Shown: positions 21,308 to 33,173, counted from the first letter of the stretch. The stretch: 62,468 bases of DNA from Aggregatibacter actinomycetemcomitans (GCF_003130205.1 NZ_NRDF01000011.1:1-62468), one strand, 5' to 3'. A program made the numbers and translations. The notes: generated by a model not told the origin, from the sequence alone.

Positions 21308-22612
21308 ATGCAATATCAAGATAAAAAAGTCACGGTGATCGGGTTGGGCAAAACAGGCTTATCCTGTGTGGATTTTCTGCGTGCCAAACAGGCGGATGTG
21401 CGCGTCATTGATACGCGCCAACATCCTGCGGGCGCCGAGTTGCTTGATAAAGCGGTTCCTTTGCATACGGGCAGTTTAAATCAGCAATGGCTGTTGGAAA
21501 GCGATCTGATTGTTATCAGCCCGGGGCTGACAGTAAAAACACCTGAAATTCAGACCGCACTTCAAGCGGGCGTCGAGGTGGTGGGCGACATCGAATTATT
21601 CTGTCGCGAGGCGGATAAACCGATTGTGGCAATTACCGGTTCCAACGGTAAAAGCACCGTCACCACATTAGTGGCGGAAATGGCGAAAGCAGCCGGTTTA
21701 AGCGTGGGTATGGGCGGCAATATCGGCATCCCCGCGCTTTCCTTGTTAAATCAACAACATGATTTGTATGTGCTGGAACTGTCCAGCTTCCAACTGGAAA
21801 CCACCTATTCCCTTAAAGCTACAGCGGCGACGGTGTTAAACGTGACCGAAGATCACATGAACCGCTATGTGGATTTGCAGGATTATCGTCAGGCGAAATT
21901 AAGCATTTACGACAACTGCCAAACGGCGGTGATTAATGCGGAAGACCCTTTGACTTTGCCAACTTCTCAACAACCGCAAAAGCAGGTTTCTTTTGGTGAA
22001 AGCAATGCGGATTATCGATTAAAAACCGAAAATAACAAAACCTACTTAATGGCGCACGATGAAACGGTTTTAGCCTGCGATGAAATGAAATTAAGCGGTC
22101 GTCATAATTACATGAACGCGTTGGCTGCTATTGCGTTGGCGCAGGCGGCTGGCATAAATTTAACCGGAATTCGGACCGCACTTCGTGAGTTCGGCGGTTT
22201 GGATCATCGCTTTCAAGTGGCGCACATCGCCGACGGAGTGCGCTGGATTAACGATTCCAAAGCCACTAATGTGGGCAGCACCGTTGCCGCGTTAACCGGT
22301 TTACAGATAGCGGGCAAATTGCATTTATTACTCGGCGGCGACGGCAAAGGCGCGGATTTCTCCGAATTAGCCCGCTTAATTAATCAACCGCACATTTATT
22401 GTTATTGTTTTGGTCGCGACGGCGAACAATTAGCCGCGCTTTCTTCCCAAAACCAATTATTTGACACCATGGAACACGCCATTGCGGCGATTCGTCCGCA
22501 GTTGCAGACAGGCGACATGGTGCTGTTATCACCGGCTTGCGCCAGTTTGGATCAATTCAGTTGTTTTGAAGCGCGCGGCGACGAATTTACGCGCCTGGCA
22601 CGCTTAAGTTAA
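21308..22612 (+). CDS. murD: UDP-MurNAc-L-alanine:D-glutamate ligase MurD
   Basis: A 434-residue cytoplasmic ligase that adds D-glutamate to UDP-MurNAc-L-Ala. It begins with a Rossmann-type UDP-binding segment ([17 protein letters not shown]), followed by the ATP loop [13 protein letters not shown] near residues 109-121, VTEDHMNRY, and the C-terminal [13 protein letters not shown] motif. Length equals the usual 430-440. A clean AGAGAG-type ribosome binding site precedes the ATG. Confidence 0.96.
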   Translation: MQYQDKKVTVIGLGKTGLSCVDFLRAKQADVRVIDTRQHPAGAELLDKAVPLHTGSLNQQWLLESDLIVISPGLTVKTPEIQTALQAGVEVVGDIELFCREADKPIVAITGSNGKSTVTTLVAEMAKAAGLSVGMGGNIGIPALSLLNQQHDLYVLELSSFQLETTYSLKATAATVLNVTEDHMNRYVDLQDYRQAKLSIYDNCQTAVINAEDPLTLPTSQQPQKQVSFGESNADYRLKTENNKTYLMAHDETVLACDEMKLSGRHNYMNALAAIALAQAAGINLTGIRTALREFGGLDHRFQVAHIADGVRWINDSKATNVGSTVAALTGLQIAGKLHLLLGGDGKGADFSELARLINQPHIYCYCFGRDGEQLAALSSQNQLFDTMEHAIAAIRPQLQTGDMVLLSPACASLDQFSCFEARGDEFTRLARLS

Positions 22613-22626
22613 AGACGGGTTGAAAC

Positions 22627-23817
22627 ATGGGATTTTGGGATAAGTTCAAAGAAAGCAGTCAAAACGCCACCACGGTGGCGCCGACCAATTTGTTATACGA
22701 CCGCGCGTTGTTGTGGTTGTATTTGGTGTTGTTGCTCATCGGTTTATTAGCGGTGTCTTCCGCGTCCATTCCGGTGGGGACCCGCTTGTATAATGACGCT
22801 TTTTATTTTGCCAAACGCGATATTATTTACATCATTTTGTCCTGTTTCACCTGTTACATCACCTTACAAATTTCCATGGAAAAATGGCAAAAATGGCATG
22901 CCAGATTATTTTGGGTTGCGATTATTTTGCTTGTTCTTGTGATGATTCCGGGTATCGGGCGCGAAGTTAACGGTGCGCGCCGTTGGATTCCTATGGGGTT
23001 ATTTAATTTTCAGCCGGCGGAATTCGCCAAATTGGCATTGACCTGCTTCCTCGCCAGTTATTTCACCCGCCGTTATGATGAAGTGCGCAGTCGCAAACTG
23101 AGTGCGTTTAAACCCTTTGTGGTGATGGGCATCATGGGTTGTTTTCTGATTGTACAACCTGATTTGGGAAGTACCGTCGTCTTATTTATCATTACCTTCG
23201 GCTTATTGTTTATCGTCGGTGCCAACTTCTGGCAGTTCATCGGTTTAATCAGTATGGGCGTGTTCATGTTCGTGTGGTTAGTGCTTTCTTCCGCTTACCG
23301 GCTGAAGCGTATCATAGGTTTTATGGATCCCTTCAAAGACCCTTACGATACCGGTTTCCAATTATCCAATTCTTTAATGGCATTCGGACGCGGCGGTTTT
23401 TTCGGCGAGGGGTTAGGCAATTCCGTTCTGAAACTGGAATATTTGCCGGAAGCGCATACAGACTTCGTCATGGCGATTGTAGGCGAAGAATTCGGCTTCT
23501 TCGGTATTTTCGTGATTATTATTTTTCTTGGGTTGTTGGTTTTTCGTGCCATGAAAATCGGACGCGAATCTTTAATGTTAGAACAACGTTTTAAAGGTTT
23601 CTTAGCGTTTGGTATCAGTTTCTGGATTTTCTTCCAGGGCTTCGTCAACCTTGGCATGGCGCTCGGAATGTTGCCGACCAAAGGGTTGACATTTCCGCTC
23701 ATCAGTTATGGCGGCTCCAGTATCATCATCATGTCCGTCACCATCGGTATGTTATTACGTATCGACCACGAGAATCGCCTCATGCGGGGTGGTCAGGCGC
23801 GATTACGGGATGACTAA
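22627..23817 (+). CDS. ftsW: Septal peptidoglycan glycosyltransferase FtsW
   Basis: A 396-residue SEDS-family membrane protein with about ten helices. It polymerises lipid II at the septum with FtsI. Conserved SEDS segments are present: GREVNGARRWI, QPDLGSTVV, LPEAHTDFVMAIVGEEFG (containing the catalytic-region acidic residues) and PLISYGGSS near the C-terminus. 14 bases after murD. An uptake sequence lies directly behind its stop codon. Confidence 0.95.
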   Translation: MGFWDKFKESSQNATTVAPTNLLYDRALLWLYLVLLLIGLLAVSSASIPVGTRLYNDAFYFAKRDIIYIILSCFTCYITLQISMEKWQKWHARLFWVAIILLVLVMIPGIGREVNGARRWIPMGLFNFQPAEFAKLALTCFLASYFTRRYDEVRSRKLSAFKPFVVMGIMGCFLIVQPDLGSTVVLFIITFGLLFIVGANFWQFIGLISMGVFMFVWLVLSSAYRLKRIIGFMDPFKDPYDTGFQLSNSLMAFGRGGFFGEGLGNSVLKLEYLPEAHTDFVMAIVGEEFGFFGIFVIIIFLGLLVFRAMKIGRESLMLEQRFKGFLAFGISFWIFFQGFVNLGMALGMLPTKGLTFPLISYGGSSIIIMSVTIGMLLRIDHENRLMRGGQARLRDD

Positions 23818-23856
23818 AGTGCGGTCGTTTTTTTCAGTGTTTTTTAGAGAAGAGAT

Positions 23857-24921
23857 ATGGGTAAAAAATTATTAGTGATGGCAGGCGGAACGGGCGGACA
23901 TGTTTTTCCTGCCATTGCCGTTGCACAAGAATTACAACAGCAAGGCTGGGAAATCCGCTGGCTGGGCACCAAAGACCGAATGGAAGCCCAATTGGTTCCG
24001 AAACACGGCATTCCCATCGAATTTATCCAAATTTCAGGTTTACGCGGCAAAGGCATCAAGAGTTTATTATTGGCGCCTTTTGCCATTTTGCGCGCGGTAT
24101 GTCAGGCGCGTAACATCATCAAACAATATCAGCCTAACGCGGTGCTGGGTATGGGCGGCTATGTGTCCGGTCCGGGCGGTCTTGCGGCGAAACTTTGCGG
24201 CGTGCCGGTGGTGTTACATGAACAAAATGCCATTGCAGGGTTGACCAACAGTTGGTTGTCAAAAATTGCCACCCGCGTGCTACAAGCGTTCCCGAATGCA
24301 TTCCCTCATGCGGAAGTGGTGGGTAATCCCGTGCGTCGCGATTTGTTCCAAACGGAAACGCCGGAACCGCGTTTTGCCGCGCGTGATAAAACGTTGCGTA
24401 TTTTAGTGGTCGGCGGTAGCCAAGGTGCGCGCGTATTGAACCAAACCGTACCGCAGGTCGCGGCGAAACTTACCGCGCAGGGATTGGATATTCATGTGCG
24501 CCATCAAGTCGGTAAAGGCAATTTGGCGGGGATTGAAGCGGTTTATCAGGCAAATCACAACGGCGTTGCCACTGAATTTATTGACGACATGGCGAAAGCC
24601 TACGCGTGGGCGGATATTGTTATTTGCCGCTCAGGCGCGTTGACCGTATGCGAATTGGCGGCGGTCGGCACGCCAGCGATTTTCGTGCCGTTTCAACATA
24701 AAGATCGTCAGCAATTTCTGAATGCGACATATTTAGCGGACGCAGGCGCGGCGCTCATTATTGAACAGCCGGAATTTACCGAAGAACGTCTGTTGCGCGA
24801 ACTAACCCCGTTATTGGCGGATCGTGAAAAATTATTAGCCATGGCGTTAAAGGCGAAAAAAATGGCGACACCGAAAGCGGCGAAACGGGTTGCCGAGGTG
24901 ATTGAAGACGTAGCGAATTAA
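23857..24921 (+). CDS. murG: Lipid II synthase MurG (UDP-GlcNAc transferase)
   Basis: A 354-residue peripheral membrane glycosyltransferase (GT28) that adds GlcNAc to lipid I. The glycine-rich lipid-acceptor loop [11 protein letters not shown] is at residues 9-19, [11 protein letters not shown] near 100-110, and the UDP-GlcNAc site includes [12 protein letters not shown] and the [11 protein letters not shown] segment. Good ribosome binding site (AGAGAAGAGAT). After its stop, GCGAAAA and TTTTCGC around an uptake sequence could make a weak hairpin. Confidence 0.96.
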   Translation: MGKKLLVMAGGTGGHVFPAIAVAQELQQQGWEIRWLGTKDRMEAQLVPKHGIPIEFIQISGLRGKGIKSLLLAPFAILRAVCQARNIIKQYQPNAVLGMGGYVSGPGGLAAKLCGVPVVLHEQNAIAGLTNSWLSKIATRVLQAFPNAFPHAEVVGNPVRRDLFQTETPEPRFAARDKTLRILVVGGSQGARVLNQTVPQVAAKLTAQGLDIHVRHQVGKGNLAGIEAVYQANHNGVATEFIDDMAKAYAWADIVICRSGALTVCELAAVGTPAIFVPFQHKDRQQFLNATYLADAGAALIIEQPEFTEERLLRELTPLLADREKLLAMALKAKKMATPKAAKRVAEVIEDVAN

Positions 24922-24991
24922 GCGAAAAGTGCGGTCGTTTTTCGCGGTGTTTTTACCTCCGACGACTCGCACGGGAGAAAAGGAAATAATC

Positions 24992-26422
24992 ATGGACAAT
25001 TATCATCAACAGATTAGAAACATCATTCCGGAAATGCGCCGAGTAAAACAAATTCATTTTATCGGTATCGGCGGTGCGGGGATGTGCGGTATCGCGGAAA
25101 TTTTATTGAATGAAGGCTATTCGGTTGCCGGTTCAGATATTGCCGAAAGTGCGGTTACTCAGCGCTTAGCCAAAGCCGGGGCGAAAGTGTTTATCGGTCA
25201 TCAAGCGGAGAATATTGCCGGTGCCAGTGTGGTGGTGATTTCCTCTGCCATTCACGGCGACAATCCGGAAGTGATAGAGGCAAAAGACGCTCGTATTCCG
25301 GTGATTCAGCGTGCGCAAATGCTGGCGGAGCTAATGCGCTTCCGCCATGGTATTGCCGTTGCCGGTACGCACGGTAAAACCACCACGACCGCGATGGTTT
25401 CCATGATTTATGCCGAAGCAGGATTGGATCCGACGTTCGTCAACGGCGGCTTGGTGAAATCTGCAGGCACCAATGCGCATTTAGGTTGTAGCCGTTATTT
25501 GATCGCCGAAGCGGATGAAAGTGACGCGTCTTTTTTGCATTTGCAACCGATGATTTCCATCGTGACGAATATTGAACCCGATCACATGGATACTTATCAC
25601 GGCGATTTTGATGAAATGAAGCAAACGTATGTGAATTTTCTGCATAATTTGCCGTTTTATGGTTTGGCGGTGTTATGTGCCGATGATGCCGTGCTGATGG
25701 GGTTGGTGCCGCAGGTCGGGCGTCAGGTGATCACTTACGGTTTTAGTGAAAACGCTGATTATCGCATTGAAGATTATCAACAAACCGGTTTTCAGGGGCA
25801 TTACACGGTGATTTGCCCGAACGGCGAACGTATTGATGTGTTGCTGAACGTGCCGGGACGTCACAACGCACTGAACGCCACTGCCGCCTTGGTGGTCGCC
25901 AAAGAAGAAGGCATTAAAAACGACGCCATTTTAGCCGCGCTGGCAGATTTCCAAGGCGCGGGACGTCGTTTCGATCAGTTGGGGCAATTTATCCGTCCGA
26001 ACGGCAAAGTGATGTTGGTGGATGATTACGGTCATCACCCGACGGAAGTGGGCGTTACTATTCAAGCGGCGCGTCAAGGCTGGGAAAATAAACGCATTGT
26101 GATGATCTTCCAGCCGCACCGTTATTCCCGCACCCGCGATTTATTCGATGATTTCGTGCAGGTGTTATCTCAAGTGGATGTGTTGATTATGTTAGATGTG
26201 TATCCCGCAGGCGAAACGCCGATTGTAGGCGCGGACAGCAAAGCATTGTGTCGTTCTATTCGTAATCTGGGAAAAGTGGATCCGATTTTGGTTTCCGATA
26301 CGGCGCAATTAGGTGGCGTGCTCGATCAGATTATTCAGGATGGGGATTTAATTTTGGCGCAAGGCGCCGGTAGCGTGAGTAAACTTTCACGTCAGTTGGT
26401 GGAATGTTGGACGAAAGAATAA
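24992..26422 (+). CDS. murC: UDP-MurNAc:L-alanine ligase MurC
   Basis: A 476-residue ligase that commits UDP-MurNAc to peptide addition by adding L-alanine. N-terminal [11 protein letters not shown] (residues 22-32), ATP loop [14 protein letters not shown] near 124-137, and [11 protein letters not shown] near 343-353. The start at 24992 was chosen for the AAAGGAA ribosome binding site and family-like N-terminus; the open frame upstream spans the uptake sequence after murG. Followed directly by ddl. Confidence 0.96.
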   Translation: MDNYHQQIRNIIPEMRRVKQIHFIGIGGAGMCGIAEILLNEGYSVAGSDIAESAVTQRLAKAGAKVFIGHQAENIAGASVVVISSAIHGDNPEVIEAKDARIPVIQRAQMLAELMRFRHGIAVAGTHGKTTTTAMVSMIYAEAGLDPTFVNGGLVKSAGTNAHLGCSRYLIAEADESDASFLHLQPMISIVTNIEPDHMDTYHGDFDEMKQTYVNFLHNLPFYGLAVLCADDAVLMGLVPQVGRQVITYGFSENADYRIEDYQQTGFQGHYTVICPNGERIDVLLNVPGRHNALNATAALVVAKEEGIKNDAILAALADFQGAGRRFDQLGQFIRPNGKVMLVDDYGHHPTEVGVTIQAARQGWENKRIVMIFQPHRYSRTRDLFDDFVQVLSQVDVLIMLDVYPAGETPIVGADSKALCRSIRNLGKVDPILVSDTAQLGGVLDQIIQDGDLILAQGAGSVSKLSRQLVECWTKE

Positions 26423-26434
26423 GTGGATAAGAAG

Positions 26435-27364
26435 ATGAGTAAAACATTAAAACAGGAAAAAATCGCCGTGTTATTAGGCGGCACCTCTGCCGAACGCGAG
26501 GTGTCTTTAAATTCGGGCGAAGCGGTATTAAACGCGTTGCGCAAACAAGGATATGACGCCCATCCGATTGATCCGAAAACCTTTCCGGTAGCGACCTTAA
26601 AAGCACAGGGGTTTGATCGCGTGTTTAATATTTTGCATGGTCGCGGCGGGGAAGACGGCACGATGCAGGGCTTATTGGAGCAAATCGGCATTCCTTACAC
26701 CGGCTGTGGCGTGATGACTTCCGCCTTAACCATGGACAAAATGCGTACCAAAATGTTGTGGAAAGCGTTTGGTCTGCCGGTCGCCGAGATGGAAATCGTG
26801 ACGACGGAAAATAGAGTAAACTTAAACCCGGAGTCTGTGGTCAAAAAGCTAGGATTGCCGTTGATGGTTAAGCCGTCGTTGGAAGGCTCCAGTGTGGGAT
26901 TGACCAAAGTCAAATCTGTGGATGAACTGGAAAGTGCGGTGGATTTTGCGCTTAAATTTGATAACACGGTGTTAATTGAAGAATGGCTTGCCGGCGATGA
27001 ATTTACCGTGCCGGTGCTGGATAATGAAGTTTTGCCTTCCATTAAAATTGTGCCGGAAGGTGAGTTTTATGATTACGACGCGAAATATATTTCTGACAAT
27101 ACGCAATATTTTTGCCCGGCGGGATTAACCGAGGAGCGTGAACAGGAGCTCCGCCGTTTGGTAAAACAGGCTTATGATGTGGTGGGCTGCCGTGGTTGGA
27201 GTCGTATTGATGTGATGACGGACGCAGAAGGGAAGTTCCGTTTGGTGGAAGTCAATACCAATCCGGGCATGACTAGCCACAGTTTATTCCCGAAATCGGC
27301 GGCAACGGTGGGCTATTCTTTTGAGCAGTTGGTTGAGAAAATTTTAGAGTTGAGCGCGGAATGA
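26435..27364 (+). CDS. ddl: D-alanine:D-alanine ligase (DdlB type)
   Basis: A 309-residue ATP-grasp enzyme that joins two D-alanines for the pentapeptide end. Signature [18 protein letters not shown] is near residues 11-28, and [15 protein letters not shown] near 68-82. [13 protein letters not shown] supplies metal-binding residues near the C-terminus. A GTG 12 bases earlier (26423, right after murC) is an alternative start. Its last 4 bases overlap ftsQ (ATGA), so translation is probably coupled. Confidence 0.94.
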   Translation: MSKTLKQEKIAVLLGGTSAEREVSLNSGEAVLNALRKQGYDAHPIDPKTFPVATLKAQGFDRVFNILHGRGGEDGTMQGLLEQIGIPYTGCGVMTSALTMDKMRTKMLWKAFGLPVAEMEIVTTENRVNLNPESVVKKLGLPLMVKPSLEGSSVGLTKVKSVDELESAVDFALKFDNTVLIEEWLAGDEFTVPVLDNEVLPSIKIVPEGEFYDYDAKYISDNTQYFCPAGLTEEREQELRRLVKQAYDVVGCRGWSRIDVMTDAEGKFRLVEVNTNPGMTSHSLFPKSAATVGYSFEQLVEKILELSAE

Positions 27365-28128
27365 ATTTACTAAAACGCAAAACCCCACAAAATATAAGAT
27401 ATGGTGAACCGAAATCAAAAGTTTTTGTGCAAATTAAATTATTACTTGTGCTATTATGCGTCGGTATTTTGTTCTATTCTTATTCAAATTGGCAAAATTT
27501 TTTAGAAAAATTAGATAGTAAGCCAATCAGCGCATTTGCTTTGGTCGGCACGCCGAATTTTACTGATGATACGGATGTACGCGAAGCACTATTAAAAATG
27601 GGCGAGCTAAAGGGATTTTTCGGTCAGGATGCCGATTTAATTCGTGAACAAATTGAGACAATGCCTTGGGTTAAAGGCGCGGTTGTCCGTAAAATGTGGC
27701 CGAATAGGTTAAGCATTTGGGTTACGGAATATCAACCGGTCGCCATTTGGAACGAAACCGAATTCCTCTCAAAAGACGGCGTGGTTTTTCAGTTGCCGAT
27801 GAATAAACTGAGAGAGCAGCATTTGCCCCGTTTGTCCGGACCCGATTTCCAAAGTGAAAAAGTATTGGATGCCTGGAATAGAATTTATGCCGATTTAAAA
27901 CAAAAAGGGTTAACCCTTAAAGCGGTTGCTATTGACGCACGCGGCGCTTGGCAGGTGGTATTGGATAATGATGTGGTGCTGAAACTTGGGCGTGGTGAGT
28001 GGAAAACAAAATTGGATCGTTTTGTGACCATTTATCCGCAAATTGAAGTGCCTGAAAATAAAAAACTCTCCTATGTGGATTTGCGTTACGCTTCCGGTGC
28101 TTCGGTGGGTATGGTTGATTTAAATTAA
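27361..28128 (+). CDS. ftsQ: Cell division protein FtsQ
   Basis: A 255-residue bitopic division protein: cytoplasmic N-terminus with basic residues, one membrane helix near residues 26-43 ([17 protein letters not shown]), a POTRA domain, and a periplasmic beta domain. [22 protein letters not shown] is cut by the POTRA/beta junction typical of FtsQ, and the C-terminus [13 protein letters not shown] is a family hallmark. It links FtsBL to the divisome. Confidence 0.94.
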   Translation: MNLLKRKTPQNIRYGEPKSKVFVQIKLLLVLLCVGILFYSYSNWQNFLEKLDSKPISAFALVGTPNFTDDTDVREALLKMGELKGFFGQDADLIREQIETMPWVKGAVVRKMWPNRLSIWVTEYQPVAIWNETEFLSKDGVVFQLPMNKLREQHLPRLSGPDFQSEKVLDAWNRIYADLKQKGLTLKAVAIDARGAWQVVLDNDVVLKLGRGEWKTKLDRFVTIYPQIEVPENKKLSYVDLRYASGASVGMVDLN

Positions 28129-28152
28129 TGATTAACAGTGTGAAGTTAAAAA

Positions 28153-29433
28153 ATGTCTAAAATTGTGGAATCAAAGACGATTGTTGGTTTGGAAGTGGGT
28201 ACTTCTAAAGTCGTTGCCGTAGTCGGTGAAGTCTTACCGGACGGTGTCGTAAATGTGCTTGGCGTGGGCAGTTGTCCGTCTAAAGGGATCGATAAAGGAA
28301 GCATTACCGACCTCAATGCGGTGGTTATATCTATTCAACGGGCTATTGAAGCGGCCGAGTCCGTTGCCGATTGCCGTATTATGAGTGTGACTTTGGCGAT
28401 TACCGGTGAGCATATTCAAAGCCTGAATGAGAATGGTTTTGTACCTATTGCCGAAGGCGAGGTGACCCAAGATGAAATTGATTCTGCTATTCACACGGCA
28501 AGCTCGGTTAAAATGCCGGAAGGATTGTCTTTACTTCACATTATTCCGCAAGAATTTGCTGTCGATAAGCAAATGAACATTAAAAATCCGTTGGGTTTAC
28601 AAGGTGTTCGTTTAAAAGCGCAGACTCACTTAATCGCTTGTCATCAGGACTGGTTAAATAACCTGAAGAAGGCGGTAGAACGTTGTAAATTAAAAGTCGA
28701 TAAGATTGTGTTCTCAGGCTTGGCATCCAGTTATTCCGTTTTAACCGAAGATGAAAAAGATTTAGGGGTTTGTTTGATTGATTTCGGTGCCGGCACCATG
28801 GACATTATGGTGTATATCAACGGTGCATTGCGTTTCAGTAAGGTGATTCCTTATGCTGGTAATCGTGTCACCGATGATATTGCGTATGCTTGCGCCACTT
28901 CTCGAATGGAGGCGGAAAGCATCAAAGTGAATCATGGTAGTGCATTAACGCCGCCGAAATATCATGCCGACAAGAAAATTGAAGTTTCCAGTATCGGTGG
29001 GCGAGGTCCTCGCATATTAACAAAAGAACAGCTTTCTTTAGTAACTTCCGCCCGTTATAAAGAACTATTGAGTTTGGTGAAAAATGAATTACTTTATTTG
29101 AAAACGGATTTGGAAGCCAAACATATTAAGTTTGATCTCATTGCCGGCGTTGTAATTACCGGTGGTGGTGCACAAATTGAAGACTTGAAAGATAGTGCGG
29201 CGGAAGTGTTTGGGCAAAATGCGCAAGTGAGAATTGGTAGCCCGCTAAATATTACCGGCTTGACCGATTATGTGAACAAACCGCAATACGCGACTGTTAT
29301 TGGTTTATTGCAATATGAACATAGCAATGAGGATGAAGGACCGCTTAATGATGAGCATTCGGATAGCGGATTTTTTAGTGCATGTGGTAAGGTCATGAAA
29401 AAAATTTTTAATAAAGTGCGGTCGGAATTTTGA
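28153..29433 (+). CDS. ftsA: Cell division protein FtsA
   Basis: A 426-residue actin-like ATPase that tethers FtsZ to the inner membrane and recruits later proteins. Phosphate-binding segments include [15 protein letters not shown] (residues 12-26) and [16 protein letters not shown] near 209-224; the adenosine motif is [13 protein letters not shown]. The end ([16 protein letters not shown]) is the amphipathic membrane-targeting helix. The ftsZ gene follows after 85 bases. Confidence 0.95.
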   Translation: MSKIVESKTIVGLEVGTSKVVAVVGEVLPDGVVNVLGVGSCPSKGIDKGSITDLNAVVISIQRAIEAAESVADCRIMSVTLAITGEHIQSLNENGFVPIAEGEVTQDEIDSAIHTASSVKMPEGLSLLHIIPQEFAVDKQMNIKNPLGLQGVRLKAQTHLIACHQDWLNNLKKAVERCKLKVDKIVFSGLASSYSVLTEDEKDLGVCLIDFGAGTMDIMVYINGALRFSKVIPYAGNRVTDDIAYACATSRMEAESIKVNHGSALTPPKYHADKKIEVSSIGGRGPRILTKEQLSLVTSARYKELLSLVKNELLYLKTDLEAKHIKFDLIAGVVITGGGAQIEDLKDSAAEVFGQNAQVRIGSPLNITGLTDYVNKPQYATVIGLLQYEHSNEDEGPLNDEHSDSGFFSACGKVMKKIFNKVRSEF

Positions 29434-29518
29434 GAATTTTGATTTTTCATCTACAATATGAACAGTTTGGGTTTTAATATATGCTGATAGTGTGTGTCGG
29501 CAGTGACGGAGAATAAGT

Positions 29519-30796
29519 ATGTTTGAGCCAGTAGATTATGATCTCGGTGAAATGAGTGGAGCACTGATTAAAGTGGTCGGTGTCGGTGGCGGTGGCGGTA
29601 ATGCCGTTAACCACATGGTTGCCACGATGGTTAAAGATGATATTGGCGGTGTCCTTGTTGATGAAACAATGTTGAACACTGATGAACATGGAAAAATCAT
29701 GTTCTATGCTATTAATACCGATGCACAAGCATTGCGTAAAAGCCAAGTGCAGCAAACGGTTCAAATTGGTGCGAATACCACCAAAGGTTTGGGCGCGGGC
29801 GCCAACCCAAATGTCGGACGTAAAGCCGCAGAAGACGATCAGGATGCCATTCGTCAAATGTTAGAAGGCGCCGATATGGTGTTTATCGCTGCCGGTATGG
29901 GTGGCGGTACAGGTACAGGTGCAGCGCCGATAGTCGCTCAAATAGCGAAAGAATTGGGTATTCTTACCGTTGCTGTGGTTACCAAACCATTTGCTTTTGA
30001 AGGTAAGAAACGAATGATGTTCGCTGAAATGGGAATTAAAGAACTATCCAAACATGTAGATTCGCTGATCATCATTCCAAATGAACAGTTAGCTAAAGTT
30101 ATGCCGAAAAATGCAACATTAATGCAAGCTTTCTCCGCCGCTAATGATGTGTTGCGTAATTCCGTTACCGGTATTTCGGACATGATTACCTCCCCGGGTT
30201 TAATTAACGTGGACTTTGCCGATGTTCGTACCGTAATGTCGGAAATGGGGCAGGCAATGATTGGTTTTGGTTCCGCATTAGGTGCGCCGGGTGAAGGTCG
30301 TGCGGAAGATGCAGCTAAAATTGCAGTGAAAAGTGACTTGTTAGAACGTGTGGATTTATCCGGTGCCAGAGGGGTGTTGGTTAATATTACGGCGGGTATG
30401 GACTTGGGACTAACCGAGTTCCAAGCAGTAGGTGATACGATTAAAGCATTTGCTTCTGATGAGGCTACGGTTGTAGTCGGTACAACATTGGTACCTGATA
30501 TGGTGGATGAGATTCGCGTAACCATTGTTGCAACAGGTATTGGCGAACCCGAAGCGCCGGAGATTCAAATTTCTCCACGTCCACAAGCAGCCCCGAATAA
30601 TCAACCGATAAATACTCAGTTCGGCGCACCGAGAACAAATGCGCCAACTTATGGACATAGTACACAGGATGCTAATTTGTCCAATAACCAGCAAAACGTA
30701 CAACGTAGAGACGATTTAGATACGCCGATTACCGAACGCTTGAAGGATACCAATTTGTTCAATGTGCAAGGTTTTATGCGTAATGGCGATAAATAA
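29519..30796 (+). CDS. ftsZ: Cell division GTPase FtsZ
   Basis: A 425-residue tubulin-like GTPase that forms the Z ring. [10 protein letters not shown] near residues 24-33 and the tubulin signature [10 protein letters not shown] near 128-137 bind [14 protein letters not shown] is the T7 loop region that completes the active site. Compared with E. coli from memory, about 19 extra residues lie between residues 35 and 60 ([17 protein letters not shown] region), as in H. influenzae. The C-terminal peptide [11 protein letters not shown] is the likely FtsA/ZipA contact. AGGAGAAT-like ribosome binding site. Confidence 0.96.
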   Translation: MFEPVDYDLGEMSGALIKVVGVGGGGGNAVNHMVATMVKDDIGGVLVDETMLNTDEHGKIMFYAINTDAQALRKSQVQQTVQIGANTTKGLGAGANPNVGRKAAEDDQDAIRQMLEGADMVFIAAGMGGGTGTGAAPIVAQIAKELGILTVAVVTKPFAFEGKKRMMFAEMGIKELSKHVDSLIIIPNEQLAKVMPKNATLMQAFSAANDVLRNSVTGISDMITSPGLINVDFADVRTVMSEMGQAMIGFGSALGAPGEGRAEDAAKIAVKSDLLERVDLSGARGVLVNITAGMDLGLTEFQAVGDTIKAFASDEATVVVGTTLVPDMVDEIRVTIVATGIGEPEAPEIQISPRPQAAPNNQPINTQFGAPRTNAPTYGHSTQDANLSNNQQNVQRRDDLDTPITERLKDTNLFNVQGFMRNGDK

Positions 30797-30833
30797 TATT
30801 ATCTTGTGGTAACAGCAAGTTAAGAGAAAGGTT

Positions 30834-31751
30834 ATGATTAAACAAAGAACATTAAAACAAAGTATAAAAGTTACCGGTGTGGGATTACACAGCGGTGATA
30901 AGGTTACTTTGGTTTTACGTCCTGCAATGCCGAATACCGGCGTTGTTTATTGCCGCACCGATTTGAACCCGCCGGTTACCTTTCCGGCGAATGCTGATGC
31001 AGTGCACGATACTATGCTTTGTACTTGTTTAGTGAATGAGCAGGGTGTGCGAATTTCAACGGTTGAACATCTAAATGCGGCTTTAGCAGGACTTGGTATT
31101 GATAACATTATTGTTGAAGTGGATGCGCCTGAAATTCCTATTATGGATGGTAGTGCAAGCCCGTTTATTTATTTATTATTAGATGCAGGCATTGAAGAAC
31201 AAAATGCACCAAAAAAATTCATTCGTGTCAAACAAAAAGTTCGCGTGGAAGATGGCGATAAATGGGCAGAATTCTCTCCTTATAACGGTTTTCGTTTGAA
31301 TTTCACTATTGATTTTAATCATCCGGCAATTAGCGAAGATGTACGTAATTATGTGATGGATTTCTCCGCACAAGCATTTGTTCAGCAAATCAGCCGCGCG
31401 AGAACTTTTGGTTTTATGAAAGATATTGAATATCTTCAATCCCAAGGTTTAGCGTTAGGCGGCAGTCTGGATAATGCTATCGTACTGGATGATTACCGTA
31501 TTCTGAATGAAGACGGTTTGCGTTTTAAAGATGAACTGGTCCGCCACAAAATGCTGGATGCTATTGGTGATTTATATATGTGTGGTTATAACATTATCGG
31601 TGATTTCAAAGCCTATAAATCAGGTCATGGTTTAAATAATAAATTATTAAGAGCGGTATTGGATAATCAAGAAGCGTGGGAACTCGTAACCTTTGAAGAC
31701 AAAGAGCAAGTCCCACAAGGTTATATTTCTCCCGCTCAAATATTGATTTAA
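30834..31751 (+). CDS. lpxC: UDP-3-O-acyl-GlcNAc deacetylase LpxC
   Basis: A 305-residue zinc deacetylase, the first committed step of lipid A synthesis. Zinc and catalytic motifs: [10 protein letters not shown] with His79 region, and [14 protein letters not shown] (near residues 238-251) plus the general base region SGHGLNN near 264-270. Length equals E. coli LpxC. It is the last gene of the dcw cluster and is followed by a strong terminator. Confidence 0.97.
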   Translation: MIKQRTLKQSIKVTGVGLHSGDKVTLVLRPAMPNTGVVYCRTDLNPPVTFPANADAVHDTMLCTCLVNEQGVRISTVEHLNAALAGLGIDNIIVEVDAPEIPIMDGSASPFIYLLLDAGIEEQNAPKKFIRVKQKVRVEDGDKWAEFSPYNGFRLNFTIDFNHPAISEDVRNYVMDFSAQAFVQQISRARTFGFMKDIEYLQSQGLALGGSLDNAIVLDDYRILNEDGLRFKDELVRHKMLDAIGDLYMCGYNIIGDFKAYKSGHGLNNKLLRAVLDNQEAWELVTFEDKEQVPQGYISPAQILI

Positions 31752-31756
31752 TAAAA

Positions 31757-31843
31757 GTGATTATAAGAGCTATATTTCCAAAGAAATATAGCTCTTTTTT
31801 TGCTACCTTTTCATAAAGCCACCTTAAAATGGTGGATTTTTTT
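31757..31843 (+). promoter_or_regulatory. Possible pheA leader/attenuator region (uncertain)
   Basis: A GTG-initiated reading frame from 31757 to 31816 ends FFATFS and stops just before a small hairpin, CCACC/GGTGG, that runs into seven T at 31837-31843. A Phe-rich peptide followed by a terminator ahead of pheA is the layout of the E. coli pheA attenuator. Against it: no ribosome binding site, and part of the peptide is simply the T tract of the lpxC terminator. Confidence 0.25.
31766..31801 (+). terminator. Terminator closing the dcw cluster
   Basis: Perfect 13-base arms AGAGCTATATTTC (31766-31778) and GAAATATAGCTCT (31783-31795) with a CAAA loop, followed by seven T. A second, weaker hairpin with a T run follows at 31819-31843. 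Confidence 0.95.
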
Positions 31844-31952
31844 GCCTTTCCTTTCCATAAAAGTGCGGTTAAAAAAGTAATATATTTTCAATATTTGTTT
31901 TATTTATTGCCTTAATTTGAGGTGTAATAAATGTGAATATAAAGGAAGCATT

Positions 31953-33116
31953 ATGTCATTGGATTTAAGTGAAATTCGCCAGCAAATTACGCAAATTGAC
32001 CGCAGTTTATTGAAATTGCTGTCCGAACGCCACCGTTTGGCGTTTGATGTGGTACGTAGCAAAGAAGTGACGCAAAAACCGTTGCGTGATGCCGCCCGTG
32101 AAGAGCAGTTATTGCAGGAGTTGGTACAGTTCGCGGAAAACGAAAACTATCAGCTTGAACCGCAATATATCACCTCGATTTTCCAGAAAATCATTGAAGA
32201 TTCGGTGTTAACACAGCAGGTTTATTTGCAGAAGAAGCTCAATGAACAGCGTGAACAGGATATTCATATTGCGTTTCTCGGTAAACGCGGCTCGTATTCT
32301 CATCTGGCAGCACGTAATTATGCCACCCGTTATCAGGAACAACTGGTTGAAATCAGCTGTGCGAGTTTTGAACAGGTGTTTGAAAAAGTGCGTAACGACG
32401 AAGCGGATTACGGCGTTCTGCCGTTAGAAAACACCACTTCCGGCGCCATTAACGAAGTGTATGATTTATTACAGCACACCGATTTATTTCTGGTGGGCGA
32501 ACTTGCCTATCCGATTCAACATTGCGTGTTAGTGAATGAGCAGCATGATTTAAGCAAAATTGATACCCTGTACAGTCACCCGCAAGTGATTCAGCAATGC
32601 AGTCAATTTATCCAAGGGTTAGATCGGGTACATATTGAATATTGCGAAAGCAGCTCCCATGCCATGCAGTTGGTTGTCGGTTTAAATAAACCGAATATTG
32701 CGGCGTTAGGCAATGAGGACGGCGGCAAGTTGTATGGCTTGAAAGTGTTGCAACGCAATATCGCCAACCAAGAAAACAACATCACCCGTTTTATCGTGAT
32801 CGCGAAGAAAGCGCACAGTGTTTCCCCGCAAATTCACACTAAAACGCTATTGTTAATGAGCACGGGGCAGCAAGCGGGATCGTTGGTTGATGCCTTATTG
32901 GTGTTCAAAAAACATAATATTAATATGACAAAGCTGGAATCCCGACCGATTTACGGTAAGCCTTGGGAGGAAATGTTTTATTTGGAAATCGAAGCTAATA
33001 TTCACCACCCCGATACGCAAGCCGCGTTGGAAGAATTAAAACAATTCAGTAATCATATGAAAATTCTGGGGTGTTATCCAAGCGAAATTGTCAAACCGAC
33101 AGTGCTCCCCGAATAA
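31953..33116 (+). CDS. pheA: Bifunctional chorismate mutase / prephenate dehydratase PheA
   Basis: A 387-residue enzyme that makes phenylpyruvate from chorismate for phenylalanine synthesis. Chorismate mutase domain at about 1-90 ([19 protein letters not shown]), prephenate dehydratase at about 105-285 ([29 protein letters not shown]), and a C-terminal ACT domain with the Phe-sensing ESRP motif ([12 protein letters not shown]). Length matches E. coli (386). The start at 31953 follows AAAGGAAGC. Feedback control by Phe is expected from the ACT domain. Confidence 0.96.
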   Translation: MSLDLSEIRQQITQIDRSLLKLLSERHRLAFDVVRSKEVTQKPLRDAAREEQLLQELVQFAENENYQLEPQYITSIFQKIIEDSVLTQQVYLQKKLNEQREQDIHIAFLGKRGSYSHLAARNYATRYQEQLVEISCASFEQVFEKVRNDEADYGVLPLENTTSGAINEVYDLLQHTDLFLVGELAYPIQHCVLVNEQHDLSKIDTLYSHPQVIQQCSQFIQGLDRVHIEYCESSSHAMQLVVGLNKPNIAALGNEDGGKLYGLKVLQRNIANQENNITRFIVIAKKAHSVSPQIHTKTLLLMSTGQQAGSLVDALLVFKKHNINMTKLESRPIYGKPWEEMFYLEIEANIHHPDTQAALEELKQFSNHMKILGCYPSEIVKPTVLPE

Positions 33117-33127
33117 CTTCCAACATC

Positions 33128-33173
33128 AAAGTGCGGTTGAAAAAATACTTAAATTTTCAACCGCACTTTTTTT
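33128..33173. terminator. Paired uptake sequences acting as terminator after pheA
   Basis: AAAGTGCGGTTGAAAA (33128-33143) and its exact inverted copy (33154-33169) form a 16-base stem with a short loop, ending in T residues. Such inverted uptake-sequence pairs behave as terminators in this family. Confidence 0.9.

Noticed and set aside
23816-23856. Short gap between ftsW and murG as a promoter
   Set aside because: It holds an uptake sequence and a T-run but no -35/-10 pair; operon transcription explains it.
29938-30525. 195-codon open frame opposite ftsZ
   Set aside because: It is antisense to a highly conserved gene, has Ser/Thr/Asn-rich shadow composition and no ribosome binding site.
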